Assembly (NCBI GenBank): GCA_947462335.1
Contig: OX381710.1
Location: 29,937,004 to 30,001,003 of the forward strand
Reading direction: 5' to 3'
DNA: 64,000 nucleotides
DNA from: Harmothoe impar
Taxonomy: Eukaryota > Annelida > Polychaeta > Phyllodocida > Polynoidae
The position numbers and the translations under genes are program-made. Of the stretch, positions 1 to 8,638 are shown piece by piece; position 1 is the first letter of the stretch, and the number at the start of each line of letters is the position of its first letter. The notes under the pieces are model-generated. The model saw only the letters and a program-made list of their open reading frames with translations. It was not told where the DNA came from and made no database searches.

Positions 1-1077
1 TGACAAAAAGGTCAAACTCAAAGTTGAAAGACTGAAAGAGAGAAGTATAAAAAAGGACCATAGTACCGAGAGGAATGCAGTTATGCGATCAAGTACCACA
101 TGATATCCAGAAGTGTGACATATAAAAAAAGAAGCTATTACGCAAATTATCCTATCGTAGACACCTCTACTACACATGGGACACAGTATAGTCTAAGTGC
201 CAACAACACTTGTTTCAGTTTTTCCAGTGGTACCGCAGACAATCTCGCCCCTGTAAATATTCCTCAGCTAAAAGGCAGACACACCACCTCCCCTGCCAAT
301 GCTTCACACCGCACCTTATCTCTCCCGGCCCCTTACAGTGTCGGCCCCTGAGCTGCTCACTCGTACAACGGGAGCTACTCCTGTCTAAAAAAGGAGCAGC
401 TCACTGTTCTTGCCTGAAAAGAACTAGCTCACCTGTGACCTGGAATTCTCTGCCTCAGTCACATCTTCCTCCTGCCTAATCCATCACCTCTCCAGGCGTT
501 GCCCACAACCCTCTCACCCCATCCATTTCCCCACTCCCTGCCCTGTATGCAGACTACCCGTCCGTGCTTCACACTTCATTGACACAGTTATACTCACGAA
601 TAAAACAAGGAGGTGAGCGGATAACATCTTCATCGTGGGATGTACAGGGTCTGGCAGTATGCACCCTCGGCCCTGCTCCCGGTCGTACCAGTAGTTTACA
701 ATGTTCAATTGGGAGAGATATTGCACTCCCCCACCCCCTTTATCATTTGGTCACAGTATAGCTACTGATATATATTATGTAGTAAGCAGGAAAGTAATAT
801 TAAGTATATCACAATCATGTTCATTGTATCAAATGATTAAACTAAATAGGGGGACATTTTTTTCATCCATACCCATTTGATATGTTGCTTATAACACCGT
901 ACAAGTCACCAAGAGCTGTTTAGTCATCGCTTATGATTTTATAGGTTTTGTAGTTACCAGCTGTCGTCCATATTCCTTAAAACATCAGAATGCACGTCCA
1001 CTGACATAGCAGCTTCTGGTTTTACCATTTGAAAAGGTCCATACAACAATCACTTTATATTTTGAGATGTGTATGAT
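1..1077. other. Left host flank, no gene seen
   Basis: Non-coding host sequence to the left of the mobile element. The short open frames here (for example 100-351 and 564-761) have no recognisable domain and overlap each other in different frames, so I do not call them. Two copies of the word GAGCAGCTC (in either orientation) lie at 350-358 and 394-402, part of a motif that recurs through the host DNA of the window. Confidence 0.6.
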
Positions 1078-1083
1078 TATATA
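1078..1083. repeat. Left target-site duplication TATATA
   Basis: TATATA directly abuts the start of the left terminal inverted repeat and is matched by TATATA at 10581-10586. Six-base duplications are the known hallmark of Polinton/Maverick integration. TATATA is its own reverse complement, so these bases could alternatively be the outermost part of the inverted repeat; beyond them the two flanks differ. Confidence 0.7.
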
Positions 1084-1560
1084 AGTAGTATAGTATGTAT
1101 CGGAACGGGACTATAGTTAAGTACTGTTTATTACTCAATCGATATGCAGCCAATCAGAGGCCTCCATTTGGTCACGTGACCGGAAGTGACCTACTTAGGG
1201 GATTAGTGGTGACGTCACGTGACCTAGTTAGCCAATCAGAGGCCTCCATTTGGTCACGTGACCGGAAGTGACCTACTTAGGGGATTAGTGGTGCATTCTG
1301 GGTAACCCTGCAGCCAATCAGAGGCCTCCATTTGGTGACCGGAAGTGACCTACTTAGGGGATTAGTGGTGCATTCTGGGTAACCTACTGACCTACTTAGG
1401 GGACCGGAAGTGACGTCATATGACCTAATTTAGGATCACGTGATCGGAAGTGACCTGATGAGTCACGTGACCGGAAGTGACGTCACACGACTTAATGGCC
1501 AACCGGAAGTGAGATCACGTGACCGGAAGCGACCTGATTGATCACGTGACCGGAAGAAGA
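1084..1560. repeat. Left terminal inverted repeat (TIR) with transcription-factor-like site array
   Basis: The outer 59 bases match the reverse complement of the right end exactly, and the next 120 or so bases differ by only a few substitutions. Inward it becomes an array: three copies of a unit of about 82 bp starting with CCAATCAGAGG (near 1150, 1232 and 1314), each followed by an ETS-like CCGGAAGTGAC site, usually with the E-box GTCACGTGAC in front. About nine CCGGAAG-type sites are present in total, with TGACGTCA (CRE) sites between some of them. Two copies of GCATTCTGGGTAA (near 1293 and 1370) resemble a ZNF143/STAF core and occur only in this TIR. The factor names rest on motif similarity alone. 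Confidence 0.88.
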
Positions 1561-1647
1561 AGAAGTTTTTTTTTTGTTTAGGAAGTGAGGGTCTTTAGGA
1601 TCCCGTGACTGGAAGCGACGTCGTCACATGAGCGACGCTTTAAGAGA

Positions 1648-1697
1648 CTGCGCGACTTACTAGTAAAAGAAGACGTATGATAATAAAAACACAACAA
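1648..1697. repeat. Subterminal inverted repeat, left copy
   Basis: About 45 bases here, containing AGAAGACGTATGA and AAAACACAACAAT, match the reverse complement of 9529-9573 with a few differences. The left copy lies about 565 bp from the element end and the right copy about 1010 bp, so the ancestral inverted repeat was longer and the right side has gained sequence, or the left has lost it. Confidence 0.75.
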
Positions 1698-1776
1698 TAT
1701 TTTCTTTTAATTTTTATTTATTTATTTTTTTTCAATCTTGATAAACACTCTATTTTTGAAAAGATGCACACGCTTA

Positions 1777-1782
1777 TTTATT
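1777..1782 (-). terminator. Polyadenylation signal AATAAA for the polymerase transcript
   Basis: AATAAA read on the minus strand lies 12 bases beyond the polymerase stop codon. Further AATAAA words occur on the same strand around 1709-1726. This fits a compact 3' untranslated region ending just inside the TIR. Confidence 0.6.
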
Positions 1783-1793
1783 TTTTTTTTTTT

Positions 1794-4700
1794 TCATATC
1801 TCTAAAGGACTCGTTGTCACACCGTCAGAATGCACGCGACGCTTATAATACAAGTAGCGCACGCCGTCTTTCTCTATGGTGTAGGTGACCATTTTGTTTC
1901 GCACCACTTTGAAATTTCTATTTACAGCAATGAGAGTTTTTCGTTGGCGAAGAACATCCAAGAAGGCGTCTGGTTCCTGGGGGTTTTGTTTCTTCTGTAC
2001 GCCTTTTGCACTCCATTTTTTGGATTTTCTTTCACCGGTGTCGCTGACTCGATCGTAGCAAATGTAAGTCTTAGGGTTGAGACTTAGGATCCCGTCACCT
2101 TCCCACTCCGCTTTCATGAGCCCCGAAGTTCTCAGATCGTGAAGGTACCGTCTCTCACAACATCCGCCGGGCGGCGCACACCATTCTCGCACTCTTTCCG
2201 TTTTTGTCTTCACGAAAAGCTCTAAGTGCTCGTCGCACACCGCTGTCGGAAGCCACTTTCGTTTCTCTCTGAAGTACGTCTCTCTCAGGCGAGGTTTCAC
2301 TAGGTCATCCAACGTGTCACCGCTGAGAGCCATGTAAAGACTGTCGGTGTCCATTTGACAAAGGGCATAATCGCGCCGATCGACGAATCTATCCAAGAAG
2401 TCGTATGTGAACTCTAACATTTTCAACTTCGCGTACTGGTACACCATGAACCCTATCTGAATAGGGAGGTTGTTCTTGACCGTTTTCGGTTGTAGTTCGA
2501 CTTCAAACAGATCGGAAGTCAACTCGGACGCCTTTTTGAAGCGCCACGAATTGGCCAATAGTTCGAACTTCCGACTGTCAGTGTATCTCACCGCCGTGTG
2601 TTTTTCTTTGTTGCAGATTGTTTTACCGTACGTAGCGTTTCCCATTAACTTGTAACAGTCTGACAGAATTTTCTCGTTCTCGTTCACGTCGCCATGTCTT
2701 CGCGCCGCCGTCACTTCGTCCGCGAAACCGGCAAAGGAGCGTTTAGGTAGGTATTCTACCACCAGCTGCACTTTGGTGACTATCAAACCGTGCTCTAAAT
2801 ACCACTTGAGAAGCGGCGTTCCCAAGAGAATATTTTTTCCGTGGTAACTCCCTATCAGACATCTCTGAGGCGTGTTCAACAGCTTTTCTTCCTGCGCAAA
2901 GTCTGACATGTGAGGGCCTATGTCCGATTTTGAAACGGTCGCGTTCTTGAAAACGGGGGTCATTTCTTCGAAGTAGTCTCGTAGGTGAGACGGCGTAGTG
3001 ATGTCCACTTGAACTAAACCGAACATTTTCTCCTCTTTCACAGCGGAAAGGATGTCGCTCTCGCTCATTGCGTTTCGAGACACTTTCAAAGCGTCAACCT
3101 TCCAGCGTTGTTGGGAGGCCTTGACCCGCTCATCTCGACGCTTCATCTCTCGCCATTCGCACTCCCACACGACGACCAGCTTGTAACCTAGCGCTTTCAA
3201 GTAAGCGCTTACTCTGGTCGTTCTGTCGCGTCTCTCCTCTCTCAGTGAAGCGCACTGATATCGGTGCGACGGTATGCACTCGTGAGCGTGGAACCAACAC
3301 CCGTGAAACTGGAAAACCGTATTAGAGGCCGCGTGAAATCCGTCCACGCGAATTCTCCGACAGCCTACCACCATCTCGCCGCCGTTCAGAGCGTGGCGCA
3401 GTTTCACGTCGCGGTCGTGCTCTACGAAGCGTAACCACTCCAAAGCGCTGTGAGAGTTTCTTTGCCTGATTTCGGGCTTGAACTCGGTCTCGGGCCGTCT
3501 CACCGCGTAATAGCCCGTGCAGTGCGCTTCGCTCATGCAGCGCAAGTACAGAGAGTTAGCGTCTAGTCCTAGTATGTGTTGGCACGGTCTCGCTTCTTCG
3601 CCGTACTTGTGCTCCCTTATCCGCGTGGTGCCCTTCTCGTGAAATCTATGGAAGATGATGGAAGGACCGCCGACTAGATTCTCTTTGATCAGAGCGTGGA
3701 GGACGGCGTCGAACTGGGGAAACGTTGTGAACGCGTCTTCTAGGTTTTGGAAGAGGAACCGTAAAGTCAAACCGGCGAGAGAAACTCCGTCTTTCAACAT
3801 GTCGATGCCGCGATCTTGGAAAAATTTAGCGTGATTTTTCAGAGCTTCTATGAAAGGTTTCACGTCTTTGTTGTTGTAGTGGATCAAGTAGTCTTCCATA
3901 GTTTGCATCTTCTCGTCGGACCAAACTTTCTGACATGCGGCGTAGTCGGATTCGGACATTTTGACGCCCGTCAGCTCGCTGTCGAAAGCCGATCTCGGCG
4001 GCAGCGTTCTGTTTGCCAGTTTCCTGGTAGACGTCATCCATTCGTAAGGAAAGTGACCTTTCTCTTCGTTCCTGGTGAAAGCTCGCAAATAGGTCGCGTA
4101 GTTGTAACCGGGTGCCAAGTAGTTGACTACGTCCAAGAAAACCGTGTGCTGTGTGTAAACCGCCAAGTATTGATTGCTTCTCTTTATGACGCTGAATTCT
4201 TGGTTTCTTCGGTCTCCGGAGGCGAAGAAGGAGTGAAGGCGTATTTTGATCAGGTTCAAGTCGTAACGCCCCGAGTTGAAGCCCACCACTGGAGCTTGAC
4301 GGATGTATCTCAGAAGACGCTTCTTCAGTTGAACTAACGGGTGTCTGTTCTGAGCCGCAGCGAAGCCGCCTGGAGAAGGGGTGGTGAACGTCGCCTCCTC
4401 CAGCAGGAGAGCTTCACCTATCGCCGCATCTAACTTCGCTAAGGTCGGTCGGTAAAGTTCTAGCACAGCTTCCCCGATCGCTTTGGCGTTCTCGTTTATG
4501 TGATTTAAAACTCGGTCCAACAAGGGGTCGGAATCTGCGTCGGATGCTCTGACGAAGCACACGGGCCCCTCCCACCCCGGAAAGTCGGATGCGACGCTAG
4601 CCGACAAAGGGACGTGATCCCACAGCAGGGACACGTGCTCCGTCGACGGTTCTTTGCACGGTCTGAAGAAAGCCTCGAAATCGAAGGCGATCTTGTAAGG

Positions 4701-5249
4701 GTAGATTCCGGAATGTCCGTCGGGGGGAAAAATGGAGAAGTCTGCTAGCGCTTCGAAAATCGTTCTCGAATCTTGGTAGATGCCACCTACGTAGCGCAAC
4801 TTGACTTGTCGGCAAGAGGAAAGCTGGTTCCTGTGTCTCTTCAGCAAGAACTCGGTGGTGAACGCCGCCTTACACTTGCAACATTCGTATATGCCCGCGT
4901 ACGCGTTGAAGTCCGTGACGAGAGAGACGTGCAAACCGCCTTTCGCCGTCAGGTGTAGGTTGACTTTACCTCGGGCGGCCACAGTTCTGGAAGGCGGTCT
5001 GATCAGAGTAACGCGTCTTCTCAACTTCCGCCCCGGCACTTGACGCGACGCGGTGTAAACCGCTATTTGTACGTCAAACAAGGTCTCTAACGCGGGTAAG
5101 TCGCGGATGTTCAGACCCGGAAAGCATTCAGGTGTGGCAGCGGGACAGAACTGACGTAACAAATCTGAAGCGCGCTTGCTGGTGTTGTATAAGTGAAAGG
5201 AAATGCAGCGGAAGATGCAGAGGTTGTCCTTGTTGGGAAAATCTAACAC
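1794..5249 (-). CDS. Protein-primed family-B DNA polymerase, catalytic part
   Basis: A 1151-residue frame carrying all hallmarks of a protein-primed family-B polymerase, which would copy the linear element from its ends. Visible motifs, numbered from position 5249: a Cys-rich N-terminal segment with DNLCIFRC (8-15); a C2HC zinc finger (C123, C126, H139, C146); 3'-5' exonuclease motifs ExoI DFE (190-192), ExoII N325...D330 and ExoIII Y458...D462; motif A D563...SLY (566-568); motif B K867...N871..YG (874-875); motif C DTDS (967-970). Between motifs A and B is the endonuclease-like insertion typical of Polinton and plasmid polymerases (HGCWFHAHEC, 649-658, and WECEW, 695-699). The nominal start at 5249 is GTG, not ATG; the frame stays open upstream to 5312, where it overlaps the zinc-finger frame 5287-5901. 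That frame probably encodes the true N-terminus, so this is most likely one gene interrupted by a +1 frame change. Confidence 0.95.
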   Translation of the reverse strand: MLDFPNKDNLCIFRCISFHLYNTSKRASDLLRQFCPAATPECFPGLNIRDLPALETLFDVQIAVYTASRQVPGRKLRRRVTLIRPPSRTVAARGKVNLHLTAKGGLHVSLVTDFNAYAGIYECCKCKAAFTTEFLLKRHRNQLSSCRQVKLRYVGGIYQDSRTIFEALADFSIFPPDGHSGIYPYKIAFDFEAFFRPCKEPSTEHVSLLWDHVPLSASVASDFPGWEGPVCFVRASDADSDPLLDRVLNHINENAKAIGEAVLELYRPTLAKLDAAIGEALLLEEATFTTPSPGGFAAAQNRHPLVQLKKRLLRYIRQAPVVGFNSGRYDLNLIKIRLHSFFASGDRRNQEFSVIKRSNQYLAVYTQHTVFLDVVNYLAPGYNYATYLRAFTRNEEKGHFPYEWMTSTRKLANRTLPPRSAFDSELTGVKMSESDYAACQKVWSDEKMQTMEDYLIHYNNKDVKPFIEALKNHAKFFQDRGIDMLKDGVSLAGLTLRFLFQNLEDAFTTFPQFDAVLHALIKENLVGGPSIIFHRFHEKGTTRIREHKYGEEARPCQHILGLDANSLYLRCMSEAHCTGYYAVRRPETEFKPEIRQRNSHSALEWLRFVEHDRDVKLRHALNGGEMVVGCRRIRVDGFHAASNTVFQFHGCWFHAHECIPSHRYQCASLREERRDRTTRVSAYLKALGYKLVVVWECEWREMKRRDERVKASQQRWKVDALKVSRNAMSESDILSAVKEEKMFGLVQVDITTPSHLRDYFEEMTPVFKNATVSKSDIGPHMSDFAQEEKLLNTPQRCLIGSYHGKNILLGTPLLKWYLEHGLIVTKVQLVVEYLPKRSFAGFADEVTAARRHGDVNENEKILSDCYKLMGNATYGKTICNKEKHTAVRYTDSRKFELLANSWRFKKASELTSDLFEVELQPKTVKNNLPIQIGFMVYQYAKLKMLEFTYDFLDRFVDRRDYALCQMDTDSLYMALSGDTLDDLVKPRLRETYFREKRKWLPTAVCDEHLELFVKTKTERVREWCAPPGGCCERRYLHDLRTSGLMKAEWEGDGILSLNPKTYICYDRVSDTGERKSKKWSAKGVQKKQNPQEPDAFLDVLRQRKTLIAVNRNFKVVRNKMVTYTIEKDGVRYLYYKRRVHSDGVTTSPLEI

Positions 5250-5286
5250 GCCGCTTCTCTTTCCAACTCGACCGGCCTGAGTGATC

Positions 5287-5312
5287 CTACCGTCCCATGT
5301 AAACGCAGATGT
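5287..5312 (-). other. Frame-change zone inside the polymerase gene
   Basis: The upstream zinc-finger frame ends at a TAG (5287-5289) and the catalytic frame is open only from 5312 onward, so both are open over just 26 bases. Reaching the catalytic frame needs a +1 shift. The last sense codon before the stop is CGG. No canonical -1 slippery heptamer is visible. The change could be a one-base indel in a decaying copy, an assembly error, or programmed +1 slippage at the stop codon. Confidence 0.7.
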
Positions 5313-5901
5313 TCAAATTGGTAGGAAAAAGAACGTGCCACTTGGTGTCAGCGTCGCAAAGTTTCCGTACCTCCTCGCAAGCGACGGTGTTTTGCATCTT
5401 TGAGAGGAGCTCTTCCAAAGTTTCTGAATTAGTTACAGTAGGGAGCGGTTGTATGAGAGTTGCGTTGTTCTGGGAGGCGTGGAAGTAGCGCAGTTTGCTC
5501 TTGTCTTCTCTGTGTTGTAACAGTAAGCCTACCGAGAAACCCACTTTGTATCTGAATCTTTGTGTCAAGTGAATGCGACGCATAGTATCTACAGCGTCAC
5601 TCAACTCGCCGGTTGGTAGCCTGAAGTTTGTTACACTCACGCGAGTCCCGTGCATCCTGACGCCCGTTTGTATCGCAGGCCAATTCGCCGTGAACGTTTC
5701 CTCCCCGTTCGGTACAGCACATATGCGCGGAGGGACGGTCACCCCGTCCAGAGATTCGCGTCGACAAGCGCTCTTTCGGCAATCCCCTTCGCCGCATAGA
5801 GGGCAAAACTTAGCTACTACTCTACAATTTTCTACGTGTCTCTCGTGGTTGTACGCTCTTTTAAACATTTTGAAACACTTTTCGCATACGTACTGTGTCA
5901 T
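5287..5901 (-). CDS. Zinc-finger N-terminal part of the protein-primed polymerase (separate frame)
   Basis: A 204-residue frame immediately upstream of the polymerase catalytic frame. The nominal longer start at 5913 is a GTG; the first ATG is at 5901, with A at -3, so I use that. The N-terminus has a C2HC finger (C6, C9, H22, C26) and a further Cys cluster (C33, C36, C41). The later part (a YKVGFSVGLLLQ stretch, then a Tyr/Phe-Asn-Asn segment and the C-terminal KWHVLFPTNLNICVY) resembles the N-terminal region of Polinton-type polymerases, where it is fused to the exonuclease-polymerase. It ends at a TAG within 40 bases of the next frame. I infer that it belongs to the same gene; a free-standing zinc-finger protein is the alternative. 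Confidence 0.75.
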   Translation of the reverse strand: MTQYVCEKCFKMFKRAYNHERHVENCRVVAKFCPLCGEGDCRKSACRRESLDGVTVPPRICAVPNGEETFTANWPAIQTGVRMHGTRVSVTNFRLPTGELSDAVDTMRRIHLTQRFRYKVGFSVGLLLQHREDKSKLRYFHASQNNATLIQPLPTVTNSETLEELLSKMQNTVACEEVRKLCDADTKWHVLFPTNLNICVYMGR

Positions 5902-5940
5902 GTTTTTTTTCACTCGGTTACCAACTACTTAGCCGTCTAA

Positions 5941-6056
5941 CTATCTATCTATCTATCTAGCTATCTATCAATCTGTCGTCTATGTAACTATCTTTCTGTC
6001 TGCTGTCTGTGTATCCGTCTGTCTGTCTGTCTCATACAGCGTACGTCAAACGCTGT
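5941..6056. repeat. CTAT/CTGT microsatellites
   Basis: Runs of CTAT at about 5941-5970 and of GTCT at about 6002-6030, in the spacer between the zinc-finger frame (start 5901) and the stop of the PC4-like gene (6087). The spacer must hold the polymerase promoter; I see no clear TATA box in it. Confidence 0.75.
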
Positions 6057-6086
6057 GTGTGTGCGCGCGTGAGCGTTGAGCGTCTC

Positions 6087-7679
6087 TCATTCCGAATCTA
6101 TGCCGAGATATTTCAGAATGATCTCTGTTTTGTCATCCAACTCTTTGAGCGCTCTGGCGGACAGCGTCACCCCCTGCTGTGTGGGTTTTTTGTCAGGACC
6201 TTCGTACTTGCGCACGTGGACGAGGTTCTTACCGCTGTAGTAGCTCACAGCTGCGTACACTTCGCCCGCCTCATCCAGCACTGCGAACCAGGGGGTGTGA
6301 TTAGGTTTTCCTTGCGCGGCCGCTGTGTTGCGTATGCGCACCACTGCGCGGATATCGGCGATGCGTGCTATGAGCTCGCGCAGCGCGTCGGCCGTGAAGT
6401 GCACTCGCTTGCTTCTGGTCAGAGACGCCTCTTTCACCTGGCCGTCTTTTGTGTAGCGCGGCCTCCTAGACAGTCTAGCCACGTCCTCCCAGATCTCCAG
6501 CGTCAAAGCTCCGTCTAAGCAGAACTCTAACCCGAGTGTTTTCTCTGCTTCTTCTCGTCCATCTCCTTCTTTTTCTTGTATTTTTCTCTTCTTAGTGGGC
6601 CTTGTTGTTCTGGAACTCACCTTAGAACGTTTCACACCCGCAGGATGAGTAACACCATCAGCGTGAGCTGAATCAGCAGCAGAACCGATAGCAGGAGCAG
6701 CGTCAGCGCTGGTGGTATCGGAGGTCTCGTTGTTGGAACAGCGCAGCCACACGCCGTCCGTGCTGAGTGTAGCGGTAGAAGGTGAAGCGCCGCCGCCCTC
6801 GTAAGGTGGCGGTGAGGGCAGTCGCCACGGACCGGACGGGGGGGCGCTAGCAGTGGAGGAAGTGAGGTCGAAAGGTCGAAGAGGGAAGCCGAAAAACGTA
6901 CCGCTCACCCCTCGCCCTTCGGGTTCTTCGTACGCCTCGTCGTCAGCGTCGTTCTCTGTCTCACCCTGTTGCTGCTGCTGCTGCTGCTCCTCCTCCTCCT
7001 CCTCTTCTTCTCGGTTTAGGGGCTGAGTGTCCGAATAGCTGTAACTCTCAGCGCGAGCGGCGTCGAGGGCGTCCGTCGATGTAGTGGTGGAGGAGAGGGG
7101 CTGTGCAACGTGCGGCAGGTCATCAAAGTCATCAACAGTAGTGGGGAGGTAAAAACCCGGTTGCCAGTACTGCGCTGTGCCAGGAGCGTTGTCGTCAGTA
7201 GTAGTAGCAGTAGCAGCAGGTGCAGCAGAAGCAGTCGCAGCAGCAGCCGCAGCAGACGCAACAGTAGCAGGCGCAGCAGCAGCCTCAGCAGGCGCAGCCG
7301 TAGCAGGCGCAGCAGTAGCAGGCGCAGCAGCAGCAGCAGCAGCAGCAGCAGCGGCAGGTGGGACGGCGGTAGCAGCGGCAGCGCGCTTAGCAGCAACGTG
7401 TACCGTCGCGAGTGTAACAACGTCGCTAGCACGACGACTGCTACCAGTAGTACTACTACTACTACTACCACTACTACTACTACTGCTACTACTAGTACTA
7501 CTACTACTACTACTACTACTACTGCCGCGAGCGCTCGCTACAGCAGGAGGGTGATAAGACCAACCGGCTGCGGCGGTAGTCTCATGTTCAGTAGCAAGAG
7601 CAGGCACTGACGCTAAACGAACGCTGTTCCGCGTAGTCTTCTTGTTCTTGAACGACGCTAGATGTTGTCTTTTGCTCAT
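6087..7679 (-). CDS. PC4/Sub1-like DNA-binding protein with long low-complexity region
   Basis: A 530-residue protein. The frame is open to 7733, but the upstream initiator there is TTG and would lie ahead of the expected transcription start; the ATG at 7679 has a strong context (ACCACCATGA), so I start there. Positions below are from that ATG. Residues about 52-80 are poly-Ser, 99-156 Ala/Pro/Thr-rich, 224-238 Glu then Gln runs, and 349-370 hold a basic patch (PTKKRKI) likely to be a nuclear signal. A PPPY motif lies near 290-293. The folded part is C-terminal (about 380-530): HVRKYEGPDKKPTQQGVTLS followed by an amphipathic helix matches the strand-strand-helix core of the PC4/Sub1 coactivator, which binds single-stranded DNA. 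A weaker similar unit (KRVHFTADALRELI) precedes it, suggesting two PC4-like repeats. In this context a replication single-strand-binding role is attractive; transcriptional control is the alternative. The assignment is by motif only. Confidence 0.68.
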   Translation of the reverse strand: MSKRQHLASFKNKKTTRNSVRLASVPALATEHETTAAAGWSYHPPAVASARGSSSSSSSSSTSSSSSSSSGSSSSSTTGSSRRASDVVTLATVHVAAKRAAAATAVPPAAAAAAAAAAAPATAAPATAAPAEAAAAPATVASAAAAAATASAAPAATATTTDDNAPGTAQYWQPGFYLPTTVDDFDDLPHVAQPLSSTTTSTDALDAARAESYSYSDTQPLNREEEEEEEEQQQQQQQGETENDADDEAYEEPEGRGVSGTFFGFPLRPFDLTSSTASAPPSGPWRLPSPPPYEGGGASPSTATLSTDGVWLRCSNNETSDTTSADAAPAIGSAADSAHADGVTHPAGVKRSKVSSRTTRPTKKRKIQEKEGDGREEAEKTLGLEFCLDGALTLEIWEDVARLSRRPRYTKDGQVKEASLTRSKRVHFTADALRELIARIADIRAVVRIRNTAAAQGKPNHTPWFAVLDEAGEVYAAVSYYSGKNLVHVRKYEGPDKKPTQQGVTLSARALKELDDKTEIILKYLGIDSE

Positions 7680-7737
7680 GGTGGTGACTGTAGAGAGCAG
7701 CAAAAGAATGAGTGAGTGAATGGAGGTTTCCAAGCCC

Positions 7738-7745
7738 CTTATATA
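7738..7745 (-). promoter_or_regulatory. TATA box of the PC4-like gene
   Basis: TATATAAG on the minus strand places transcription start about 30 bases downstream, near 7715, giving a 5' leader of roughly 35 bases before the ATG at 7679. This is the main reason for rejecting the upstream TTG at 7733. Confidence 0.7.
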
Positions 7746-7760
7746 CGCCTTCTCGCTTCT

Positions 7761-8130
7761 AGAGCTAAGCTACTTACCGACCCTGTTCAGCTGCCGCCGG
7801 CTGGCCGGCGGCCATTCACAAAGAGAAACAAAAAGACATAAGGCATGACGTTTTCAGCTGGATCCCTTTCCCCCCCCTTTTTTTGAGAGATCGACTGTGA
7901 TGATGAGCTAAGCCGCTTACCACCCTGTTCAGCAATTCAACGCGCATTAGCTGTATAAAGGGTTAAGCGGTTGCTGCCTGCCGTCGACTGACCGGCGGCG
8001 GCCATTCACAAAGACATAAGGTATGACGTTTTCAGCTGGATCCCTTTTTGAGGGATCCACTGTGGTGAGCTAAGCCGCTTACCACCCTGTTCAGCCATTC
8101 AGCGCGCGTTAGCTGTATAAAGGATTAACG
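7761..8130. promoter_or_regulatory. Duplicated promoter modules in the divergent intergenic region
   Basis: Two long imperfect direct copies lie at about 7801-7967 and 7990-8127, with a partial third at 7761-7800. Each carries GGCGGCCATTCACAAAG, ATGACGTTTTCAGCTGGATC, GAGCTAAGCCGCTTACC and a plus-strand TATAAAG (7954-7960 and 8116-8122). TTTTCAGCTGG recurs near 8494. The modules sit between the start of the leftward PC4-like gene and the rightward death-domain gene, so they probably form a shared control region or carry alternative rightward promoters. Confidence 0.7.
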
Positions 8131-8638
8131 GTAACGGTGATGAGCTTACAGTGTGTATACAAAAAAAAACTACAGGAGGCGTGTGGCGTGAAGCAGGACC
8201 CCCCTAAGACGAACGTGTCTGTCTGTGAGTAGAGGCGTGTGCATGTGGTGAGCGACTTAAGTGTAAGACAAAAATCGCCACCTCCTGCCGTGGTGAGTAG
8301 ACCGGGCCGGCCAGGCGGGCGGGCGGCCGGCTAGTTCAATAGGGAGGGGGGGCGGCGACAGCTGCCTAAGGCTGTGCATGAAAAAAAATCCGATTTTCAC
8401 CTGACCTCTGACGTTTGTTACAATGAATGTCAGAGGGAGGGAGACGTCCTCGGGTAGGGGGTAGGAGGTAAGGCTATGAGTGAGGAAAAAACACCGTTTT
8501 CAGCTGGTCTCCACGGATAGCGATGCCACACCCCCTCGTCATCTAAGCTCTTAAGGAGCGGAGCGGCTGAAAAAGCGTCATGCGGACAGGGCGCTAGACA
8601 GCTGGAGCGCTGTTGGAAATGGGATTAAACTCCCTCTG
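8131..8638. other. Remainder of the divergent control region, no gene
   Basis: GC-rich non-coding sequence with purine- and GGC-rich runs (for example 8298-8356). I see no open frame with domain content. It may hold further control elements or a transcript leader for the repeated TATA boxes upstream. Confidence 0.5.

Larger units (their letters stand above)
1561..1793. other. Subterminal spacer between left TIR and polymerase stop
   Basis: An AT- and T-rich spacer without a gene. It contains a subterminal block (1648-1697) that is an inverted copy of sequence near the right end, and the polyadenylation signals for the leftward polymerase transcript. Confidence 0.6.

Noticed and set aside
3816..4337. 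173-residue plus-strand frame
   Set aside because: It lies entirely antisense to the polymerase exonuclease region, which has clear catalytic motifs; it has none of its own.
5274..5289. GT...AG pair that could remove the frame change as an intron
   Set aside because: The interval is about 15 bases, far too short for a spliceosomal intron.
7016..7610. Leu-rich, Ser-rich and Ala-rich frames in other phases
   Set aside because: They arise from triplet repeats that encode the Ser/Ala tracts of the PC4-like protein; every frame across such repeats stays open.
7680..7733. N-terminal extension of the PC4-like protein with a hydrophobic, signal-like stretch
   Set aside because: It starts at TTG and lies upstream of the transcription start implied by the TATA box at 7738-7745; the ATG at 7679 has a strong context.
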